From Rikenellaceae bacterium (lineage in GTDB: Bacteria > Bacteroidota > Bacteroidia > Bacteroidales > Rikenellaceae), in assembly GCA_017442365.1 (NCBI GenBank), contig JAFRZW010000009.1, positions 1-44,286 of the forward strand: DNA of 44,286 nt, given 5' to 3'. Each line of letters starts with the position of its first letter. Position 1 is the first letter of the stretch. Of this stretch, positions 37,054 to 44,286 are shown piece by piece. The notes below the pieces were generated by a model. The model saw nothing but the letters and a program-made list of their open reading frames with translations. It was not told the origin of the DNA and made no database searches. The position numbers and the translations under genes are program-made.

Positions 37054-37156
37054 TTGGCAAAATCTTCGATTTTGACACACCTTCGGGGGCTCGCCTTCGG
37101 CGACCGCCCCAGCCCCCGAAGGTGCGTGTCGCTTTTAGTGATAATAGGTTTTTCTT
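37054..37156 (-). repeat. 103-bp hairpin-rich repeat, copy 2 (inverted)
   Basis: The reverse complement matches 34102-34204 with a single C/G difference. With copy 1 it brackets a 2.85-kb segment carrying the symporter and enolase. Confidence 0.9.
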
Positions 37157-37173
37157 ATTAATATAAAATAGAA

Positions 37174-37206
37174 GAAAAAAGCCACACCCGCTTCGGAGCG
37201 CGGCTT
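37174..37206 (-). terminator. Terminator for the acyl-CoA synthetase gene
   Basis: On the minus strand AGCC...GGCT and CGCT...AGCG pair around a TCGG-type loop, with a T-run (A-run at 37174-37180 on the plus strand). The stem is imperfect. It lies about 60 bp after the stop. Confidence 0.5.
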
Positions 37207-37262
37207 AATGCGGCTTAATTTTGCATTTTGCATTTTGAATCTTGAATTTTGAATCCAGATAA

Positions 37263-38879
37263 CTACTTCTTCTCCTGCTTCTTGCGGTTGTTGTAGAGGA
37301 AACGTTTGATCTTCATCGAGGGAGTCTTCTGGAACTCCTCAACCTCCTCAACCTCCGCGATGCGCGAGAACTTGTTTACCTGCGAATTGACGTACTGCAT
37401 AACCTCCTTCTTGACCTCCTCCATCTTAGCCGAGAGGTCATCTTTGAGGTCGTAGTAGCGGCGCTCCAACTCCTCACGGTTGAAATTTACCAACGCTACC
37501 AAACGGCCCTCCTCCATCGTTACGATCGACTCGGCAACCAACGAGTTGCTATTGATCACGTGCTCGATCTCCTCAGGATAGATATTCTCACCGCTGGGAC
37601 CTACGATCATACTATTGACACGACCCTTGATCGAGATGTAGCCATCGTCGGAGATCGCAGCGATGTCGCGCGTGCGGAACCAGCCGTCCTCGGTGAAGAC
37701 CTCAGCCGTAGCCTCGGGGTTCTTGTAGTAGCCAGCCATTACGCTGGGGGTCTTAGCAACCAACTCGCCTTCGCCCTTTTCGTTCACATTGTCAAGGCGC
37801 ACCTCAACACCCTCCATAGCAGGACCGGTCGAGCCCAGACGTGTCAAACCAGGCAGCGCACCAGCAATCAGCGGAGCAGTCTCGGTCAGACCGTAACCAA
37901 TTGCATAGTTGAGTTTTGCGTCGAGCAGGAACTGCTCAGCCTGCGGGTCGAGTTTCGCACCACCGATACCGAGGAAACGAATGCGACCACCAAAGACCTT
38001 ATTGAGTTTCTTACCCGCCAGACGGTGCAGGAATCGACGTGTGGGAGCCCAACCATAGAGCGCACGTGTGATAGCCTTCGAATTGAACGTTGCGAGCACC
38101 TGATGCTTGAATATCTTCTCGATAATCAGCGGCACGATCAACATAATCGTGGGTCGCACCTGCTTCAATGCAGGCAGCAGCACCGACACCGTAGGCGGAC
38201 GATCGAGGTAGGTTACATTCGAGCCGCGCGACATCGGGAACAGCATACCGAGCGAGCACTCGTAGGTGTGCGACAGAGGCAGCACCGAGAGCCACACGTC
38301 GTTGCGGTGGATCGGATAGAGATTCTGCAACAGATGCAACTGCGAGCAGAGGCTCTGGTGGGTGTGCATTACGCCCTTGGGCGAAGAGGTTGTACCCGAA
38401 GTGTAGATAATTGCGGCGAGGTCCTCAGGTTTAGGCTCTGCCATCGAACCCTGTTCATTGACGTTCTGAGCCAACACACTGAGGTTCTTTGTACGAATGA
38501 CGATATTCGATTTCGCCACGCGCTCTTTCGACACTTTGGTGTAGAGTTTGTCCGACACGCAGAGAGCCTTAGCCTCTGAGTGTTCAAGGATTTTTTCGAG
38601 TTCAACTTCCGAGAAATCGGGAAGAATAGGCACGATGACCATACCGGCCGAAACGGTTGCCATATAGCAGACTGCCCAATTCGAGTGGCTCGAACTATAC
38701 AGTGCGACCTTGTCGCCCTCCTTCAAGCCCGCGCCCACAAGCAGTTGTTTCACCTTCTCGACGCGCTCGCCGAGCTCCTTAAAGGTCATCTTCGTGTTGC
38801 CGAGCATCTGCGAGCACATCAGGTCGGAATACTTCTCGACGCTCTGTTTCAGCATCTCGGCAAGAGTTCTAAAAGACAT
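37263..38879 (-). CDS. AMP-forming long-chain acyl-CoA synthetase-like protein
   Basis: This 538-aa ANL-superfamily enzyme has the P-loop-like motif IIYTSGTTSSPKGVMHTH, the GYGLTETAPLIAG A5 motif, GWFRTRDIAAISDDGY (A7), IKGRVNSMIVGPSGENIYPE (A8), and a C-terminal KTPSMKIKRFL with the A10 lysine. It activates a fatty acid as acyl-AMP and transfers it to CoA; a carrier protein is also possible. Its start is divergent from queG. The substrate is unknown. Confidence 0.87.
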   Translation of the reverse strand: MSFRTLAEMLKQSVEKYSDLMCSQMLGNTKMTFKELGERVEKVKQLLVGAGLKEGDKVALYSSSHSNWAVCYMATVSAGMVIVPILPDFSEVELEKILEHSEAKALCVSDKLYTKVSKERVAKSNIVIRTKNLSVLAQNVNEQGSMAEPKPEDLAAIIYTSGTTSSPKGVMHTHQSLCSQLHLLQNLYPIHRNDVWLSVLPLSHTYECSLGMLFPMSRGSNVTYLDRPPTVSVLLPALKQVRPTIMLIVPLIIEKIFKHQVLATFNSKAITRALYGWAPTRRFLHRLAGKKLNKVFGGRIRFLGIGGAKLDPQAEQFLLDAKLNYAIGYGLTETAPLIAGALPGLTRLGSTGPAMEGVEVRLDNVNEKGEGELVAKTPSVMAGYYKNPEATAEVFTEDGWFRTRDIAAISDDGYISIKGRVNSMIVGPSGENIYPEEIEHVINSNSLVAESIVTMEEGRLVALVNFNREELERRYYDLKDDLSAKMEEVKKEVMQYVNSQVNKFSRIAEVEEVEEFQKTPSMKIKRFLYNNRKKQEKK

Positions 38880-38911
38880 AAATTTTCAACTTTTATACGG
38901 GTTATAGAACG

Positions 38912-38919
38912 CAAAGTTA
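38912..38919 (-). promoter_or_regulatory. Candidate -7 box for the acyl-CoA synthetase
   Basis: Reads TAACTTTG on the minus strand, 32 bp upstream of the gene. No -33 box is clear. Confidence 0.45.
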
Positions 38920-38941
38920 CTATTTTTTATTATTTTACCAC

Positions 38942-38949
38942 TAACTTTG
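38942..38949 (+). promoter_or_regulatory. Candidate -7 box for queG
   Basis: TAACTTTG on the plus strand, 17 bp before the queG ATG. It is the same octamer as the divergent minus-strand box, 30 bp away, so the two genes could be coordinately expressed. Confidence 0.45.
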
Positions 38950-38966
38950 TGTCGAAAATAGCACTT

Positions 38967-39875
38967 ATGTTAATTAAAGAGCAAATACACGCCGCCGCAC
39001 GTGAGGTTGGTTTTTCGTTATGCGGGGTCGCAAAATGCAGATCCTTAGACGTTTCACGTACGCGATTCGAGGGCTGGCTCGCCTCAGGCTGTGGCGACGG
39101 ATTGGACTATCTTTCGCATAACATCGACAAGCGATTCGACCCCGCCCAGCTTGTCGAGGGTGCAAAGACGGTGATTATCTGTGCTTTGAATTATCGCAAC
39201 GCGATCACCAACGGCTACTCGGCCGAGGCTCGTTGCAAGGTTGCGTCGTATGCCTGCACGACCGACTACCACCGCACCATCAGAGCGATGTTGCGCGAGG
39301 TGTTCGCTCGTCTGCGCCATAGCAATCCGACACTTACGGGTCGCGCCTTTGTCGATTCGGCGCCATTGGCCGAAAAAACTTGGGCTGTCGAGGCAGGGCT
39401 GGGCTGGATCGGCCGCCAATCGTTGCTCATCACGCGCGAATATGGCTCGACCGTACTACTCGGAGCATTGGTTGTGTGCGACGAGGCGGATAGCTACGAC
39501 TCGCCCTACGAAGGCGACGGTTGTGGCGAGTGCCGACGCTGCGTCGAGGCCTGCCCCAATCGCGCGATTGGCTCGGAGCGAATGATCGACCCGCGTCGTT
39601 GCATATCGCGCTTAACGATTGAGCGCAAGGCGGTTATGCCCGACAACTGCGGACTACACGGCTGGGTATTCGGGTGCGAGGAGTGCCAGAATATATGTCC
39701 CTATAACCATTCGAAACCCATAGCGACGCTACCCGCCATAGCGCCCACGTTCGACCCTCGCACGATGACCGAAGTCGATTGGCAGGCGATGAGCGATGAT
39801 GAATTTGCCACACGCCTTGGGCACACTCCCCTCTCTCGCAGTGGGCGTGAGCGGATCATTGAGGCTATCGAATAA
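38967..39875 (+). CDS. queG: Epoxyqueuosine reductase QueG
   Basis: The open frame runs far upstream over the divergent gene, but the ATG at 38967 (MLIKEQIHAAAREVGF) gives the normal family start and 302 aa. Two 4Fe-4S sites are plain: CGECRRCVEACPNRA and the second, GCEECQNICPYN. The cobalamin-binding N-terminal part has VDSAPLAEKTWAVEAGLGWI. It reduces epoxyqueuosine to queuosine in tRNA wobble position 34. It lacks the C-terminal HEAT-like part of longer enzymes such as the E. coli one (379 aa), as is usual in shorter forms. Confidence 0.92.
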   Translation: MLIKEQIHAAAREVGFSLCGVAKCRSLDVSRTRFEGWLASGCGDGLDYLSHNIDKRFDPAQLVEGAKTVIICALNYRNAITNGYSAEARCKVASYACTTDYHRTIRAMLREVFARLRHSNPTLTGRAFVDSAPLAEKTWAVEAGLGWIGRQSLLITREYGSTVLLGALVVCDEADSYDSPYEGDGCGECRRCVEACPNRAIGSERMIDPRRCISRLTIERKAVMPDNCGLHGWVFGCEECQNICPYNHSKPIATLPAIAPTFDPRTMTEVDWQAMSDDEFATRLGHTPLSRSGRERIIEAIE

Positions 39876-39883
39876 TAGAGAAT

Positions 39884-39913
39884 AAAAAGCCGCGCCCACA
39901 ATCTGAGCGCGGC
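39884..39913 (-). terminator. Terminator of prfB
   Basis: Perfect 7-bp stem GCCGCGC (39889-39895) and GCGCGGC (39907-39913); the minus strand has TTTTT after it (39884-39888). It lies about 30 bp after the prfB stop and may also slow the converging queG transcript. Confidence 0.75.
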
Positions 39914-39941
39914 ATAATTGTAAATTGCAGAGCAGTCAATC

Positions 39942-41054
39942 CTACACTTCGGCACCAAACTGCATCAGGAACGACTTGATGAATTGGTCGATCTCGCCGT
40001 CCATAACAGCCTCGACGTTCGAGGTCTGGCAGCCCGTGCGGTGATCCTTAACTCGGCGATCATCAAATACATACGAGCGAATTTGCGAGCCCCACTCGAT
40101 ACGTTTCTTGGTCGCCTCCAACGCCTGCTGCGTCGCCATTCGACGATCCAGCTCGCGCTGATAGAGTTTCGAACGGAGGATACGCAACGCATTTTCGCGG
40201 TTCTTGGGCTGGTCGCGTGTCTCGGTATTCTCGATCAGAATCTCCTCCTCGGCACCCGTATCGGGATCCTTGTAGAGGTAGCGCAGACGCACTCCCGACT
40301 CGACCTTATTGACGTTCTGACCACCCGCGCCGCTACTGCGGAAGGTATCCCACGACAGACGGCTCTTCTCGATGGTGATCTCGATCGTGTCATCGACCGC
40401 CGGCGACACAAAGACCGACGCAAAGGTCGTCTGACGCTTGTTGTTGGCATTGAAAGGCGAGAGGCGCACCATACGGTGAACACCATTTTCGCTCTTCAAG
40501 TAGCCGTACGCCATCGGTCCGTCGAACTCCAACGTGCACGATTTGACGCCCACCTCGTCGCCTGCCTGATAGTCTTGGATACGCACTTTGTAGCCGTGCG
40601 CCTCGCCCCAACGGGTGTACATTCGCAGCAACATCGACGCCCAATCCAACGCCTCGGTACCACCCGCACCAGCGTTGATATCCATTATGGCACCCATCTT
40701 ATCCTCCTCACCTTGAAGCATATTGCGCAATTCGAGTGATTCGGTCTTTTCCATCGCATCGGCATAGAGCGCGTCGGCCTCAGCCTCGCTCATCACACCC
40801 TCGCGCAGAAAATCGGGCACCAGCTCCACGTCGCCGATCACACTTGCCAACGCATCGAAATCGGTGATCCAACTCTTGATAGACGACACTCGACGCAGCT
40901 GCTCTTGCGCACGTTCGGGGTCGTCCCAAAAGTTTGGCTCTTGGGTCTTCTCCTCCTCGTTCGAGAGGTCGATACGGCGTTGCTCGATGTTCAAACATCG
41001 ACCGAGCGTCGCCAATCGCTCCACAAGTTCGCGTATCTGTTCGTCGCTAACCAT
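39942..41054 (-). CDS. prfB: Peptide chain release factor 2
   Basis: This 370-aa protein has SPF at residues 199-201 for UGA recognition and GGQ at 244-246 for peptidyl-tRNA hydrolysis. The frame is open from the first ATG, so there is no programmed frameshift with an in-frame UGA of the E. coli type. The reading frame continues smoothly through ATLGRCLNIEQRR, where the frameshift would sit. It lies 5 bp after a 55-aa gene and downstream of cysS on the same strand. Confidence 0.96.
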   Translation of the reverse strand: MVSDEQIRELVERLATLGRCLNIEQRRIDLSNEEEKTQEPNFWDDPERAQEQLRRVSSIKSWITDFDALASVIGDVELVPDFLREGVMSEAEADALYADAMEKTESLELRNMLQGEEDKMGAIMDINAGAGGTEALDWASMLLRMYTRWGEAHGYKVRIQDYQAGDEVGVKSCTLEFDGPMAYGYLKSENGVHRMVRLSPFNANNKRQTTFASVFVSPAVDDTIEITIEKSRLSWDTFRSSGAGGQNVNKVESGVRLRYLYKDPDTGAEEEILIENTETRDQPKNRENALRILRSKLYQRELDRRMATQQALEATKKRIEWGSQIRSYVFDDRRVKDHRTGCQTSNVEAVMDGEIDQFIKSFLMQFGAEV

Positions 41055-41059
41055 TTGGC

Positions 41060-41227
41060 TTACTGATCTTTATCTTGCTTGCGGTTGCGGGCGTCATAGG
41101 CCACACCCATAGCCACGCCAAGACACAATCCGAGTGCAAGATTATCGATCAAAATGCCAAATACCAAGCCCAACGATAATCCGAGCGCGATACCCGTACC
41201 CTCAGTTTGTCTCTTGTTCTTGCTCAT
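41060..41227 (-). CDS. Small glycine-rich membrane protein
   Basis: A 55-aa ORF starts at the ATG at 41225-41227 and ends in TAA at 41060. The translation starts MSKNKRQTEGTGIALGLS and then has two hydrophobic stretches, LGLVFGILIDNLALG and LGLCLGVAMGVAYD, before a charged end RNRKQDKDQ. The G-x-x-x-G-like spacing suggests packed membrane helices. It lies between cysS (30 bp upstream) and prfB (5 bp downstream) on the same strand, so it is probably co-transcribed. No function is known. Confidence 0.65.
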   Translation of the reverse strand: MSKNKRQTEGTGIALGLSLGLVFGILIDNLALGLCLGVAMGVAYDARNRKQDKDQ

Positions 41228-41257
41228 TGTATCTAAAATTTAGGGATCTGTTCCTCG

Positions 41258-42730
41258 TTATTCGATCTCCCAATCGTAGCCGTCCTTGCGGTCCTTGACG
41301 CGGATACCGATCTCGGTCAAGCGGTTACGAATCTGATCCGACAGCGCCCAATTCTTCTCGGCCTTAGCCTGCTGACGCATTTCGAGCAACATCTCAACCA
41401 GCGGCGAAACCATATCGTTGCCCGACGCACCTGCTGCCTTCTCGTCGCGCAGACCCAAGATGTCAAATACGTAGCGCGAAACGATCGCACGCAGACGCTC
41501 CAAATCCTCAGCCGAGATAGTCTGCTGACCCTCAGCTAATTGATTAATCGTGCGCACCCAATCGAACAGCGCCGAGATAACCATCGGCGAGTTCAGGTCG
41601 TCGGCCATAGCCTCGGCGCAACGACGCTCCAAATCGCTCGGATCGACGGTCGATGCAGCCGACGGCTTAACCTTCGAAAGCGTCTCGACAGCCTTCATCA
41701 GTCGGTCCATACCCTTCTCGGCAGCCTTCAAGGCCTCGTTCGAGAAGTCGAGCGTCGAACGATACTGCGCCTGCAAAATGAAGAAACGGATCGTCATCGG
41801 CGAGTAGGCCTGTTCGAGCAGCTTGTGGTTGCCCGTGAAGAGCTCCTCCAACGTAATGAAGTTGCCCAACGACTTACCCATCTTCTGACCGTTGATCGTG
41901 ATCATATTATTATGCACCCAATAGCGAGCCGAGTCGTGGCCGCACGCTGCGGTCGATTGCGCGATCTCGCACTCGTGGTGGGGGAACATCAGGTCCATAC
42001 CACCGCCGTGGATATCGAACTGCTCGCCTAAGTACTTGGCACTCATTGCCGAGCACTCCATATGCCAACCGGGGAAACCATCGCTCCACGGCGAGGGCCA
42101 ACGCATAATATGCTCGGGCGACGCCTGCTTCCACAGCGCAAAATCGAACGAATTGCGCTTGTCGCTCTGACCGTCCAGCTCGCGGGTGTTGGCCTTGATG
42201 TCGTCCAGGTTGCGACCCGACAACTTGCCGTAGTTGTACTTGGCGTTGTAGGCCTCGACGTCGAAATAGACCGAGCCATTGCTGATGTAGGCCAGACCCT
42301 TGTCGAGAATCTTCTTCACATACTCGATCTGCTCGATGATATGACCCGAGGCGCGTGGCTCGATCGAGGGGGGCAAGACGCCCAGCTCGCGCATTGCATC
42401 GTGATAGCGATCGGTGTAGTACTGAGCCACTTCCATCGGTTCGAGCTGCTCCAAGCGAGCCTTCTTCGAGATCTTGTCCTCGCCCTCGTCGGCATCGTGT
42501 TCGAGGTGGCCTACGTCGGTAATATTACGCACGTAGCGCACCTTGTAGCCCTCCGATTTGAGGTAACGGAACAGCAGGTCGAAGGTGATTGCGGGGCGGG
42601 CGTGTCCCAAATGCGGATCGCCATATACAGTGGGGCCACAGACGTACAACCCTACAAATGGCGGGTTGTAGGGTGTGAACTCCTCTTTCTTGCGCGAAAG
42701 AGTGTTGTAAAGCATCAACTTAGCTTTCAT
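41258..42730 (-). CDS. cysS: Cysteinyl-tRNA synthetase
   Basis: This 490-aa class I synthetase has the zinc-ligand Cys 31 in [16 protein letters not shown] at 40-43 (HIGH motif), and [10 protein letters not shown] as the KMSKS loop. It also has [17 protein letters not shown] and [20 protein letters not shown], the other zinc site. It charges tRNA-Cys. It heads a short operon with the 55-aa gene and prfB. Confidence 0.97.
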   Translation of the reverse strand: MKAKLMLYNTLSRKKEEFTPYNPPFVGLYVCGPTVYGDPHLGHARPAITFDLLFRYLKSEGYKVRYVRNITDVGHLEHDADEGEDKISKKARLEQLEPMEVAQYYTDRYHDAMRELGVLPPSIEPRASGHIIEQIEYVKKILDKGLAYISNGSVYFDVEAYNAKYNYGKLSGRNLDDIKANTRELDGQSDKRNSFDFALWKQASPEHIMRWPSPWSDGFPGWHMECSAMSAKYLGEQFDIHGGGMDLMFPHHECEIAQSTAACGHDSARYWVHNNMITINGQKMGKSLGNFITLEELFTGNHKLLEQAYSPMTIRFFILQAQYRSTLDFSNEALKAAEKGMDRLMKAVETLSKVKPSAASTVDPSDLERRCAEAMADDLNSPMVISALFDWVRTINQLAEGQQTISAEDLERLRAIVSRYVFDILGLRDEKAAGASGNDMVSPLVEMLLEMRQQAKAEKNWALSDQIRNRLTEIGIRVKDRKDGYDWEIE

Positions 42731-42795
42731 AACACTTTTATTCTAAATAGTTATTAATGTTTCGAATTAACCCATAAAAGTACGCATTTCGCTCG

Positions 42796-42832
42796 AAAAA
42801 ACAAAATCCCGCACCGTGAAGTGCGAGATTTT
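42796..42832 (-). terminator. Terminator of the TlpA-like gene
   Basis: AAAATCCCGCAC (42803-42814) and GTGCGAGATTTT (42821-42832) form a 12-bp stem with one mismatch and a 6-base loop, with a T-rich minus-strand tail. Confidence 0.75.
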
Positions 42833-42860
42833 GCCCGATTTTATCTTTTTACGAACGATT

Positions 42861-44138
42861 TTACTCTGCTTTCGGTGCTCCAAGGTGCTTTTCGACCTCG
42901 GCTGTCAGCTCCTCGATTGTCGGATCGAACGCCAAAATTTCGCCCTCGTCGTTGAACAGAATGCGACGACCTGCACCATTTATGCAACCATATTGCGACC
43001 AGATGTTTGCGCGGTCGTCCAGCTCAACCAACTGCGGCCACTCATAACCATCTTTGCTGATTGCAGCCTCCATTGCGTCGGTCGAGCCACTTTCGCGTGC
43101 AATGCCAATGACCATAAATCCCTGATTCTTATACTTTTCGTACAGAGGGATCATCTCCTTCGATGCGCGACGGCACGGACCACACCACGACGCCCACAGA
43201 TCGAGCATCACGATCTTCGCCCCCTCGACCATCTCCGACAGACGGTGCATCTCACCGTTGAGATCGGGAGCCTCGAAATCGACGTAGTGGTTGCCAACTT
43301 GCAGACTCAGACCGTCGATCTGACGGCGGCAGAATTGCGAGACCGGATTCTCAGGCATCTCGATTGCATAAACCTGCTCAAAGACGTCGATAAACTCCTG
43401 ATCGGGCAGACGATAGACCATCTGACGAGCCAGCAGCGCCAAGCGAGCCAACGACGGCTCACCCTCCAAAATCGAGAGCTGAGCCTCCTTATATTCGACC
43501 TTGCTGCGTTTGCGCAGTGCGATAGCCTCGGGCGTGTATTGTTCCTCGTCGGTCATCGCCTGCAACTGCTCAATCAGCGCCGTGCGCTCGGGGGTGCTCT
43601 CCTTGATCGCCTCGATCTGGGCGATCAGCGCGTCATACTCCTTGGTGTTGTAGCGGTTCTCCTTTTCGAGTTGCTCGCGGGTAGCGTTATTTTCATTCTG
43701 CAATGCTCGCAGTTGGAGCTTATATGATTGATACTCAGCCGTTGCACCCGTTCCCTCGATTTTGTTTTTCATAAACTCATCTTCGGGGTAGAGGTCAAAC
43801 TTCACGGTGCAGTTGTCTGCTATAAAGTCGATTGTGCGCCACGCTCCATTCGCCAACTCGTCGGCAAACACCAACTCGCAATATTGAGGCTCGTCGAGGT
43901 ATAGGTCGCAGCTGAAAACACCCCCGCGAATATCGATTATGGTGTGAGGTCGCGACGACTGCGCCACCATTCCGTCGATTCCGACAAAGAGCCACAACTC
44001 GTCAGATTGTTGGCGATTGTGAACCTTACCCTCGATATGGCAATGCACTGCCGCGTCGGTATTTTGTTCGGTCGTGGGCTGGTTGCCCGCACACGCAGCC
44101 GCAAGCAATGAGCAGAGAATCATCGTAATACGTTTCAT
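42861..44138 (-). CDS. TlpA-like thioredoxin-fold lipoprotein
   Basis: This 425-aa lipoprotein has Cys 16 in SLLAAAC. An N-terminal beta part (about 30-130) resembles DUF4369 of Bacteroidota disulfide proteins. A coiled, Glu/Gln-rich middle covers about 135-225. The C-terminal thioredoxin domain has VMLDLWASWCGPCRRA with WCGPC at 318-322, plus a cis-Pro-type region later. It is likely a periplasmic-side thiol-disulfide oxidoreductase. Its promoter region lies in the 7-bp repeat array near the window edge. Confidence 0.87.
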   Translation of the reverse strand: MKRITMILCSLLAAACAGNQPTTEQNTDAAVHCHIEGKVHNRQQSDELWLFVGIDGMVAQSSRPHTIIDIRGGVFSCDLYLDEPQYCELVFADELANGAWRTIDFIADNCTVKFDLYPEDEFMKNKIEGTGATAEYQSYKLQLRALQNENNATREQLEKENRYNTKEYDALIAQIEAIKESTPERTALIEQLQAMTDEEQYTPEAIALRKRSKVEYKEAQLSILEGEPSLARLALLARQMVYRLPDQEFIDVFEQVYAIEMPENPVSQFCRRQIDGLSLQVGNHYVDFEAPDLNGEMHRLSEMVEGAKIVMLDLWASWCGPCRRASKEMIPLYEKYKNQGFMVIGIARESGSTDAMEAAISKDGYEWPQLVELDDRANIWSQYGCINGAGRRILFNDEGEILAFDPTIEELTAEVEKHLGAPKAE

Positions 44139-44167
44139 CGTTTTTACTATTTTGGTTTTACTTTTTA

Positions 44168-44175
44168 CAAAAATA
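44168..44175 (-). promoter_or_regulatory. Candidate -7 box for the TlpA-like gene
   Basis: Reads TATTTTTG on the minus strand, about 30 bp upstream of the start. The minus-strand TTG units of the adjacent 7-bp array (44190-44192 and 44197-44199) stand where a -33 box would be; the second gives 21 bp spacing. Confidence 0.45.
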
Positions 44176-44188
44176 TGTAAAAAAATTC

Positions 44189-44286
44189 ACAATTCACAAT
44201 TCACAATTCACAATTCACAAATCACAATTCACAATTCACAATTCACAATACACAATTCACAATTCACAAATCACAATACACAATAC
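44189..44286. repeat. Tandem 7-bp repeat array, ACAATTC (runs off the window)
   Basis: Fourteen consecutive 7-bp units start at 44189, nine of them perfect ACAATTC, the others ACAAATC or ACAATAC. The same unit makes the array at 33992. Confidence 0.9.

Noticed and set aside
39942..41054. Programmed +1 frameshift in prfB
   Set aside because: The frame is open from the first ATG through the region where the shift site normally lies; no in-frame UGA is present.

Overview
The window looks like a Bacteroidota chromosome, most likely a gut Rikenellaceae or Alistipes-type genome. This rests on three things. Promoter-like pairs fit the Bacteroidota pattern TTTG-N18-20-TAnnTTTG. There are SusD/fimbrillin-style lipoproteins with DUF4493 and PCMD-like domains. 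The housekeeping genes (eno, prfB, cysS, queG) have the Bacteroidota flavour. Species assignment is inference.

Region 1 (1-15.2 kb) is an accessory defence island, clearly richer in A+T than the rest. A minus-strand run of tightly packed genes starts with a small XRE regulator (12852). It continues through brxP (PAPS-reductase/ferredoxin/DUF4007), a 149-aa protein resembling a phosphorothioate sulfur-binding domain, brxC, pglZ and a short brxL: a type 4 BREX layout with no methylase. The same strand then carries a GIY-YIG-like protein, a DndB-like DGQHR protein, and a DinD/RhuM-like protein cut by the window edge. On the plus strand lie a VbhA-like orphan antitoxin and an AAA ATPase with a DUF234-type nuclease-like tail. 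A terminator and a cluster of short repeats mark the edge of the island.

Region 2 (15.25-24.67 kb) is G+C-rich. A fluoride channel gene (crcB) is divergent from an 11-gene plus-strand operon: ureA-ureB-ureC-ureE-ureF-ureG-ureD, a urea channel, and a nickel ECF-type transporter (nikMN fusion, nikQ, nikO). It covers urea entry, nickel import, metallocentre assembly and the enzyme itself.

Region 3 (24.8-33.75 kb) is one plus-strand operon behind a near-consensus promoter. It encodes a fimbrillin-like lipoprotein, three consecutive DUF4493 lipoproteins (the last fused to FN3-like and PCMD domains), two paralogous outer-membrane barrels, and a second FN3-PCMD lipoprotein. It looks like a cell-surface assembly of unknown substrate.

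Region 4 (33.75-44.29 kb) is core genome: a DAACS-family symporter, enolase, an AMP-forming acyl-CoA synthetase, epoxyqueuosine reductase, release factor 2, a 55-aa membrane protein, cysteinyl-tRNA synthetase and a TlpA-like lipoprotein. It also holds an inverted pair of 103-bp hairpin-rich repeats around the symporter-enolase segment, and two arrays of a 7-bp tandem repeat.

The most interesting system is the type 4 BREX locus. A DndC-like sulfur-handling protein, a putative sulfur-reading protein, a DndB-like protein and a GIY-YIG nuclease sit in one apparent operon, suggesting a phosphorothioate-based BREX with its own reader and nuclease.
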